A stretch of DNA of 12,370 nt from Flavobacteriaceae bacterium (lineage in GTDB: Bacteria; Bacteroidota; Bacteroidia; Flavobacteriales; Flavobacteriaceae): NCBI GenBank assembly GCA_016780435.1, contig JADHLU010000012.1, positions 1 to 12,370 on the forward strand, given 5' to 3'. Positions 6,532 to 12,370 of the stretch are shown in pieces. Each line of letters starts with the position of its first letter. Position 1 is the stretch's first letter. Under the pieces are notes generated by a model, which searched no databases, was not told where the DNA came from, and saw only the letters and a program-made list of their open reading frames with translations. Position numbers and translations under genes: made by a program.

Positions 6532-8937
6532 ATGGGAAAGCTGGCCGTTTTCTTCGAAGGTTTTTGGCCTGCTGTTGCCCGTATTATTCTCAGAAATCGC
6601 GTTGCATGGATAGCGGGCATCCTCTTAACCACGGCCTTCTTTATTAGTCAATGGCAATACGTCAAGTTCTCTAACGCAGAGACCTCAGTACTTCCTAACG
6701 ACCATCCCGAAATTTTAAAATACGATGCGTTTACGGCAATCTTTGGCATTGAAGACAACGCTATTCTCATTGCTGTTGAAGGGCGCGACCTGTTTACTTC
6801 GAAATCGTTCAACGCATTCAACAGGCTCAGCAAACAATTAGAGGCCGCTCCGGAGATCACAAAGGTCATTTCGCTAGACAACATTGATGAAATCGTGCGT
6901 GATCCGAAAACCGGCGACTTGACCACCACCCCCTTTAATCCGCGTGAGGCCTTAAGCGACGAAAATGCCAAGTCCAAACTCTATCACCTTTTCGAGCGGC
7001 TTCCATTTTACGAAAACATCATCTATGATCCGAAAAGTTTAGCCATTCGAACCATCGCTTATATGGATCCGGATCTGGTTAACACCAAGGTGCGCAGCCA
7101 ATTCATACTCAATGATTTTGCCCAAATGATCAAGACCTTTGAGCGAGAGTCAGGAGTACATGCACGCATCTCTGGTATGCCCTATATAAAAACCCGGAAT
7201 GCAGAGACACTAAAACGCGAGATGATACTCTTTGTCATTGCCGCACTAGGGGTTACGGCACTCATTTTTTTCTTTTTCTTCAGGAGCTTCCGGGCTACGT
7301 TTATTTCAATGATTGTAGTGCTCATAGGCGTAAGCTGGTCTTTCGGAATTATTGGCCTTCTGGGATATGAAATCACGATTCTAACCGCACTTATTCCTCC
7401 ACTCATCATTGTGATTGGGATACCTAATTGCATCTTTCTCATCAACAAATATCAGCAAGAGGTCAAAAAACACGGCAACCAGGCTCGATCGCTCATCCGC
7501 GTTATTTCAAGGGTCGGAAATGCCACCCTGATGACCAATATCACCACCGCCTCTGGCTTTGCCACCTTTATCATATTGAGTAGCTCGTTGCTGCGCGAAT
7601 TTGGCGTTGTGGCCTCAATAAATATTCTCGGAATTTTTGCGCTATCGCTGCTCATTATTCCGATTATTTACAGCTACATGCCTCTGCCGAAAGACAAGCA
7701 CCTACAGCACCTCAATACGCCCTGGATCGATCTCTTTGTGGCTACCATGGAACGTATTGTGCGCAACCACCGTATTGCCGTATACGGAAGTTCTATAGGG
7801 CTGCTCGTACTGAGTATTATAGGCATCTATCAAATAGAGATAACCGGTAGCCGAATAGAAGACCTTCCAAAGAACACGGATTTTTACGACGACATTCTCT
7901 TTTACGAGAATCAATTTAGCGGGGTGTTACCGGTAGAGATACTGATTGACACCGGTCGTGAAAAGGGTGTGCTAAACACCGCTAACCTCAATCGCATAGA
8001 AGAGCTCTCTCAAGAAATCTCCGAAAATGAAGAGTTGTCTAGACCGCTATCCATATCTGCTGTTTTAAAATACGCGAAGCAGGCCTTCTATAAAGGGCTC
8101 CCCCGCTACTATCAGTTGCCTACTACCCAAGAGCGCAACTTCATACTAGACGCCATATCCTCTGCCGTCAACACCGACTCTAAAGGCGATTTAATGGGTT
8201 CTATGGTCGACGAAAAAGAGCAAATCGCACGTCTGTCGCTGATGATGAAAGACGTAAAAACCCACAGAATGGAGGTGCTTGAAGACCAGCTATACCGTTC
8301 TATTGAACGCATATTTCCTTCAGACCGTTACCATGTGAGCATTACCGGAAAGGCGCTTCTGTATCTCAAAAGCACCCGCTATTTGGTCAATAATTTGCTC
8401 ATTTCACTCTTGCTAGCGGTAATTCTCATTTCGCTGTTTATGGCCTATCTGTTTCGGTCGTACCAGATGATTATCATTTCTCTGATTCCCAATCTGCTAC
8501 CCTTATTGGTGACCGCGGGTCTAATGGGCTTCGCCGGAATACCTATTAAGCCCTCCACTATTCTAATTTTTAGTATAGCCTTTGGAATATCAGTAGACGA
8601 TACCATTCACTTCTTGGCCAAATACCGCCAGGAGTTGGTACTCAACGATTGGCATATCAAAAAATCAGTTTTTGCGGCCCTCAAAGAAACGGGTGTGAGC
8701 ATGTTCTACACCTCAGTGGTACTTTTCTTTGGGTTCTCGGTATTTATGATTAGCAATTACGCAGGAACCCAAGCTCTAGGAGGATTAATCTCAGCTACCT
8801 TGCTACTTGCGATGTTAGCCAATCTCGTATTACTACCCTGCTTACTGCTCTCGTTAGAGCGGAACATAGCCAATAAAAAAGTGCTTAAGCAGCCTAAAAT
8901 CGACATTCTTCCCAAAGATGTAGATGCGATTGACTAG
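6532..8937 (+). CDS. RND superfamily (MMPL-type) exporter, substrate unknown
   Basis: An 801-aa integral membrane protein with the duplicated RND layout. TM1 is about 25-42, a large extracytoplasmic domain spans 43-230, and TM2-TM6 lie at about 231-383. TM7 is about 415-435, a second extracytoplasmic domain spans 436-622, and TM8-TM12 lie at about 623-776. The C-terminal tail is short and charged. Relatives are proton-driven exporters of lipids or hydrophobic compounds; here the substrate cannot be told. TM10 carries the acidic pair in FGISVDDTIHFLAKY (D689, D690), while the equivalent place in TM4 reads IGIPNCIFLINKY (P298-N299-C300), with no acidic residue. No membrane-fusion protein or outer-membrane partner is adjacent. 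The gene starts 4 nt after frr, so it is translated from the pyrH-frr transcript. The family call is secure and the function is not. Confidence 0.9.
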   Translation: MGKLAVFFEGFWPAVARIILRNRVAWIAGILLTTAFFISQWQYVKFSNAETSVLPNDHPEILKYDAFTAIFGIEDNAILIAVEGRDLFTSKSFNAFNRLSKQLEAAPEITKVISLDNIDEIVRDPKTGDLTTTPFNPREALSDENAKSKLYHLFERLPFYENIIYDPKSLAIRTIAYMDPDLVNTKVRSQFILNDFAQMIKTFERESGVHARISGMPYIKTRNAETLKREMILFVIAALGVTALIFFFFFRSFRATFISMIVVLIGVSWSFGIIGLLGYEITILTALIPPLIIVIGIPNCIFLINKYQQEVKKHGNQARSLIRVISRVGNATLMTNITTASGFATFIILSSSLLREFGVVASINILGIFALSLLIIPIIYSYMPLPKDKHLQHLNTPWIDLFVATMERIVRNHRIAVYGSSIGLLVLSIIGIYQIEITGSRIEDLPKNTDFYDDILFYENQFSGVLPVEILIDTGREKGVLNTANLNRIEELSQEISENEELSRPLSISAVLKYAKQAFYKGLPRYYQLPTTQERNFILDAISSAVNTDSKGDLMGSMVDEKEQIARLSLMMKDVKTHRMEVLEDQLYRSIERIFPSDRYHVSITGKALLYLKSTRYLVNNLLISLLLAVILISLFMAYLFRSYQMIIISLIPNLLPLLVTAGLMGFAGIPIKPSTILIFSIAFGISVDDTIHFLAKYRQELVLNDWHIKKSVFAALKETGVSMFYTSVVLFFGFSVFMISNYAGTQALGGLISATLLLAMLANLVLLPCLLLSLERNIANKKVLKQPKIDILPKDVDAID

Positions 8938-8985
8938 ACAAGCCAAGGGCAAAATGTATCTTTACAGACCGAAATTTTAGCGTAT

Positions 8986-10371
8986 ATGTACAAGCCTGAA
9001 ACGATCAAACAACTTCTCGAACAAAATCCAATAAATCAGTCGGTAACAGTTATGGGGTGGGTGCGCACCTTCAGAAGTAATCGCTTTGTTGCCCTTAACG
9101 ACGGATCAACGCTAACTAATCTGCAGTGTGTAGTAGATTTTGAGTCTTTCGATGAAGACCTATTGAGCAAGATACATACCGGAACGGCCCTTAAACTTAG
9201 TGGCATTTTTGTGGAGAGTCAGGGCAAAGGGCAGCACGTTGAAATACAAGTAGAGGCTATCGAACTTCTCGGGACGGCCGATCCCGACCTCTATCCCATT
9301 CAACCTAAAAAACACAGCTTAGAGTTTTTAAGAGAAAAGGCGCATTTGCGCATTCGAACCAATACCTTCGCCGCCATCATGCGTGTGCGTTCGGCACTGG
9401 CTTTTGCTGTTCACCAGTACTTCAATTCGAATGGATTTTTCTACATGAACACCCCTATTATCACAGGATCTGACGCAGAGGGTGCGGGAGAAATGTTCAA
9501 ACTATCAACTAACGAATTCTTCGGCAAGGAGACGCATTTAACTGTTTCTGGACAGCTCGAGGCCGAAACCTATGCCATGGGTCTAGGAAAGGTGTATACC
9601 TTCGGGCCAACCTTCAGAGCAGAAAACTCAAACACGTCTAGACACCTAGCCGAGTTTTGGATGATTGAACCCGAAATGGCCTTTTACGATCTTGAAGACA
9701 CCATGGAATTGGCCGAAGACTTTATAAAAAGCACTATAGGTTATGTGCTCGAGCACTGCAAAGAAGATCTTAGCTTTTTAGAGCAGCGCCTGGCAGATGA
9801 AGACAAAACCAAACCCGAAAAAGATCGCAGCCCGATGCTGCTGCTCGAGAAACTGAAGTTTGTTGTAGACAAGCCCTTCATTCGATTGAGCTACACAGAG
9901 GCATTTGAGATTCTTAAACAGTCGAAAGAAAATCAAAAAAAGAAATTCAAATACCCCCTATCCGAATGGGGAGCCGATCTTCAAAGCGAGCATGAGCGTT
10001 ACTTGGTAGAGAAGCATTTCAATGCCCCGGTTGTGCTGTTTGATTATCCGGCCAAAATAAAGGCGTTCTATATGCGCCTGAATGAAGATGAGCAGACCGT
10101 TCGCGCCATGGACGTGTTGTTTCCGGGTATTGGCGAAATCGTTGGAGGTTCACAACGCGAAGAACGACTCGATGTACTCGAAAGAAAGATTAACGCGATG
10201 GGTATAGACCCTAAGGAGCTCTGGTGGTATCTTGATCTGAGAAAATTCGGAACGGCCGTACACAGCGGGTTCGGATTGGGCTTCGAGCGCCTAGTGATGT
10301 TCGCAACCGGCATGGGTAATATTCGAGACGTCATCCCCTATCCTAGAACGCCTCAGAATGCAGAATTCTAA
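8986..10371 (+). CDS. asnS: Asparaginyl-tRNA synthetase
   Basis: Class IIb aminoacyl-tRNA synthetase that charges tRNA-Asn with asparagine using ATP. The 461-aa product has an N-terminal anticodon-binding OB fold ([20 protein letters not shown], about 21-40). The class II catalytic domain has motif 2 FRAE (210-213) and motif 3 GFGLGFER (428-435). The segment [16 protein letters not shown] after motif 2 points to AsnRS rather than AspRS. It lies 48 nt after the exporter. A weak -7-like TATCTTTA (8957-8964) is present but has no -33 partner, so most transcription may come from upstream. rpoN starts 9 nt after the stop. Presence of AsnRS implies direct tRNA-Asn charging. Confidence 0.97.
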   Translation: MYKPETIKQLLEQNPINQSVTVMGWVRTFRSNRFVALNDGSTLTNLQCVVDFESFDEDLLSKIHTGTALKLSGIFVESQGKGQHVEIQVEAIELLGTADPDLYPIQPKKHSLEFLREKAHLRIRTNTFAAIMRVRSALAFAVHQYFNSNGFFYMNTPIITGSDAEGAGEMFKLSTNEFFGKETHLTVSGQLEAETYAMGLGKVYTFGPTFRAENSNTSRHLAEFWMIEPEMAFYDLEDTMELAEDFIKSTIGYVLEHCKEDLSFLEQRLADEDKTKPEKDRSPMLLLEKLKFVVDKPFIRLSYTEAFEILKQSKENQKKKFKYPLSEWGADLQSEHERYLVEKHFNAPVVLFDYPAKIKAFYMRLNEDEQTVRAMDVLFPGIGEIVGGSQREERLDVLERKINAMGIDPKELWWYLDLRKFGTAVHSGFGLGFERLVMFATGMGNIRDVIPYPRTPQNAEF

Positions 10372-10380
10372 ATAGGTACC

Positions 10381-11823
10381 ATGCTCAAACAGCAGCTTCA
10401 ATTAAAACTTAGTCAAAAGCTCTCTCCTCAGCAGATACAGCTCATGAAACTCATTCAACTGCCTACTCTGGCATTTGAGGAGCGCTTGAAACAAGAAATT
10501 GAAGAAAATCCTGCCTTAGAGCAAGGTAAAGAATCGGTCGAAACAGATGAGCTTTACGAAGACCAAGATGAGCCTTGGGATGAGCAAGAAAACGAGACGC
10601 TAGACCTCGAAGACTACCTCTCAGACGACGATGTACCCGATTACAAAACAACCGACTCCAATTACCCCGAAGAATCAAAAGACCATCAGATACCTTATGC
10701 TGCAGGCACCTCGTTTCATCAGCACTTAATTAGTCAATTGGGCACCTTTGAGGTCAGCGAATCAACCTACCTCATCGCTGAATACCTTATTGGTAGTCTC
10801 GACGAAAGCGGATACCTCAGAAGACCTGAAGAAGACCTCATCGATGACATGGCCTTTCACATGAACCTAATGGTGGCCCCCGAAGAGCTTATTGATTCGC
10901 TGCACATCGTTCAGCAATTAGATCCTGCTGGGGTTGGAGCGAGAAACATCGCAGAGTGCTTAAAACTACAACTAGAGCGGCAGTCAGCCAGTGAGGCTAG
11001 AGACTTGGCCATGGCCATTATTCGAGATTCATTTGACCTCTTCTCTAAAAAGCATTTTGAAAAACTGCAAACCAAACACAAATCTAGTGAAGAGCTGTTG
11101 AAAGAGGCGCTCACCAAAATCGAAAAGCTCAATCCAAAACCAGGTGCCAGTTTCGCCAACCAAAGCAAAACCAACACCTACATCATACCCGATTTCACGA
11201 TCCGTATCGAAGAAGATCAGATCGATGTACTGTTGAATGCCAGAAACGCTCCAGAATTGCACGTTTCAAAAGCCTATCAAGAGCTGATTAGAACCTATCA
11301 AGAAGGAAAGCCCTCTAAAGAGCAAAAGGAGACGGTTCAGTTTGTAAAGCAAAAACTAGACTCAGCTAAATGGTTTATTGACGCGATAAAACAACGGCAA
11401 AACACGCTCTTGATTACCATGAATGCCATTGTACAGCACCAAAGGTCTTATTTCTTAAGTGGAGACGAGCGCGACATTCAACCCATGATTCTAAAGGATA
11501 TTGCGGAAGCTATTGGAATGGATGTGTCTACCGTATCTAGGGTAGCCAATAGCAAGTACGCAGACACCCCTTACGGAACCAAGCTACTCAAGACGTTCTT
11601 CTCAGATGCTATGACTAATGAAGACGGAGAAACAGTCTCTACTCGTCAAATAAAGTCGCTGGTTAGAGACCTCATAGACGCCGAAGATAAGAAGGCTCCA
11701 CTGACCGATGATCAGATTGGCAAGGTGCTCAAAGAAAAAGGGTTTAAAGTGGCGCGAAGAACCGTCGCAAAGTACCGCGAGCAACTCGATCTTCCTGTGG
11801 CTCGACTTAGGCGCAGTCTATAA
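10381..11823 (+). CDS. rpoN: RNA polymerase sigma-54 factor
   Basis: Alternative sigma factor that recognises -24/-12 promoters and needs an AAA+ enhancer-binding activator to open them. The 480-aa product has the whole architecture. Region I is Gln/Leu-rich (1-50, QLQLKLSQKLSPQQIQLMKL). The acidic, variable region II spans about 51-100 and contains several Asp/Glu runs. The core-binding region includes DPAGVGARN (181-189) and LNPKPG. A helix-turn-helix follows (about 370-391, DIAEAIGMDVSTVSR), then the RpoN box ARRTVAKYRE (458-467) near the C terminus. It starts 9 nt after asnS, suggesting it is expressed with the pyrH-asnS unit. No enhancer-binding protein or hibernation-promoting factor gene lies next to it in the window. 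Confidence 0.97.
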   Translation: MLKQQLQLKLSQKLSPQQIQLMKLIQLPTLAFEERLKQEIEENPALEQGKESVETDELYEDQDEPWDEQENETLDLEDYLSDDDVPDYKTTDSNYPEESKDHQIPYAAGTSFHQHLISQLGTFEVSESTYLIAEYLIGSLDESGYLRRPEEDLIDDMAFHMNLMVAPEELIDSLHIVQQLDPAGVGARNIAECLKLQLERQSASEARDLAMAIIRDSFDLFSKKHFEKLQTKHKSSEELLKEALTKIEKLNPKPGASFANQSKTNTYIIPDFTIRIEEDQIDVLLNARNAPELHVSKAYQELIRTYQEGKPSKEQKETVQFVKQKLDSAKWFIDAIKQRQNTLLITMNAIVQHQRSYFLSGDERDIQPMILKDIAEAIGMDVSTVSRVANSKYADTPYGTKLLKTFFSDAMTNEDGETVSTRQIKSLVRDLIDAEDKKAPLTDDQIGKVLKEKGFKVARRTVAKYREQLDLPVARLRRSL

Positions 11824-11850
11824 AAAAAGCCCCAGAAAAATCCAGGGCTT
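11822..11850 (-). terminator. Intrinsic terminator for the minus-strand exbD gene
   Basis: Read on the minus strand, AAGCCCTGG and CTGGGGCTT form a 9-bp stem (two G-U pairs) around ATTTTT, followed by seven T. On the plus strand two of the nine pairs become mismatches and the stem is followed only by TTCAAG. The element should therefore stop transcription from exbD well and from rpoN less efficiently. It overlaps the rpoN stop codon. Confidence 0.8.
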
Positions 11851-11873
11851 CAAGTATATCCGTTACTAAATTA

Positions 11874-12356
11874 CTATTGCAAGTTGGCAAAGGCATTACC
11901 CTCATAGGTGGTATAATTCACCTTTAGAGCGTTTACCTTTCTAAGCTCTTGCTTGATATCCATTACGATACCCATGTTAGCGTTGCGATCTACCTTAAGG
12001 GCAGTTGTCAATACATTCTGCAGTTCTTGAGGCTTTTTAGCACGCTCTGCAAGAATGTACGGACCTACTTCAGGAACGTTCGCAAACTTGTCATTTAACT
12101 GAATTTTGGGTTCCTCTCCAAAAGTCTTAACATACTCTTGAGTGGGCTTGCCCGCATAGATGTAAATCACGCGGTCTTTCTTCTCTAACTTTTTAGTCTG
12201 ATCGGCATTTGGAAGAACATTCTCAACAAACAGTGAGCTGTCTTTCATAGTGGTAACCGTCATGAAGAAAAAGAGAAGCATGAAAACAATATCCGGCAGA
12301 GAGGCCGTTGAAACCGCTGGCAAATCTCCGTCTTTCTTTTTTGCAAATTTTGACAT
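11874..12356 (-). CDS. ExbD/TolR-family biopolymer transport protein
   Basis: Inner-membrane subunit of a proton-driven motor that, with an ExbB/TolQ partner, energises outer-membrane uptake through TonB or similar envelope work. The 160-aa product has a short basic cytoplasmic N terminus, one membrane helix (about 20-37, LPDIVFMLLFFFM) and a periplasmic domain. The family's essential membrane Asp is D22. The periplasmic part (about 43-160) shows a TolR/ExbD-like stretch with LNDKFANVPEVGPYI. ATG at 12354-12356 gives a normal N terminus. Flavobacteria usually carry exbB with one or more exbD genes in a row, so partners are expected just upstream, outside the window. I cannot tell whether it is the TonB-linked or another paralogue. 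Confidence 0.88.
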   Translation of the reverse strand: MSKFAKKKDGDLPAVSTASLPDIVFMLLFFFMTVTTMKDSSLFVENVLPNADQTKKLEKKDRVIYIYAGKPTQEYVKTFGEEPKIQLNDKFANVPEVGPYILAERAKKPQELQNVLTTALKVDRNANMGIVMDIKQELRKVNALKVNYTTYEGNAFANLQ

Positions 12357-12370
12357 GATGCTCTTGTTCT

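Noticed and set aside
6648..7914. Open frames on the minus strand within the exporter gene
   Set aside because: They lie fully inside a well-supported coding region, their translations match no family, and no promoter or start context supports them.
8957..8964. TATCTTTA as a -7 box for asnS
   Set aside because: It has one mismatch and no -33 TTTG at suitable spacing; kept only as a remark under asnS.
1..12370. Search for mobile elements, CRISPR arrays, toxin-antitoxin pairs, phage genes or a new defence system
   Set aside because: Every gene is a recognisable housekeeping or envelope family, no direct-repeat array or terminal inverted repeats were seen, and the gaps are short.

Overview
The window is an ordinary stretch of bacterial housekeeping chromosome, most likely from Bacteroidota and probably Flavobacteriales-like. 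The taxonomic call rests on three things. The best promoter matches the Bacteroidetes -33/-7 consensus (TTTG, 19 nt, TACATTTG). Start codons lack Shine-Dalgarno sequences and follow A/T-rich leaders. The protein styles fit too: a 151-aa L13 beginning MDTLSYKT, an ExbD with the LPDIVFMLLFFFM membrane segment, and an RND exporter next to asnS. I see no mobile elements, CRISPR arrays, tRNA or rRNA genes, and no convincing new multi-gene system.

Layout, left to right. (1) The 3' part of polA (1-2339, +) enters from outside the window. (2) After a textbook promoter at 2364-2394 comes the translation unit rplM (L13), rpsI (S9), rpsB (S2), tsf (EF-Ts) at 2441-5175. A 133-nt leader between rpsI and rpsB can fold into a long stem ending 5-6 nt before the rpsB start codon. 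(3) An intrinsic terminator at 5204-5230 closes that unit and runs straight into a -7-like box for the next one: pyrH (UMP kinase), frr (ribosome recycling factor), an RND/MMPL-family exporter, asnS and rpoN (sigma-54), at 5260-11823. Gaps are 5, 4, 48 and 9 nt, so these five genes are probably largely co-transcribed. (4) A hairpin terminator at 11822-11850 separates rpoN from a convergent exbD-type gene on the minus strand (11874-12356), whose upstream partners lie outside the window.

Functionally, the middle of the window is a translation block: two large-/small-subunit protein genes, S2 with EF-Ts, ribosome recycling and asparaginyl-tRNA charging, plus pyrimidine nucleotide supply through PyrH. 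The exporter and sigma-54 are carried along in the second unit. The most notable observations are a Pol I whose 3'-5' exonuclease-like domain has lost all four metal-binding acidic residues, a clamp-binding-like QFSLF peptide in the same protein, the structured rpsB leader, and an RND protein with its acidic membrane motif in TM10 but not in TM4. The start codons of rplM (GTG 2441) and pyrH (ATG 5260) are better placed than the longest open frames suggest, because the extra upstream codons fall inside promoter sequences.
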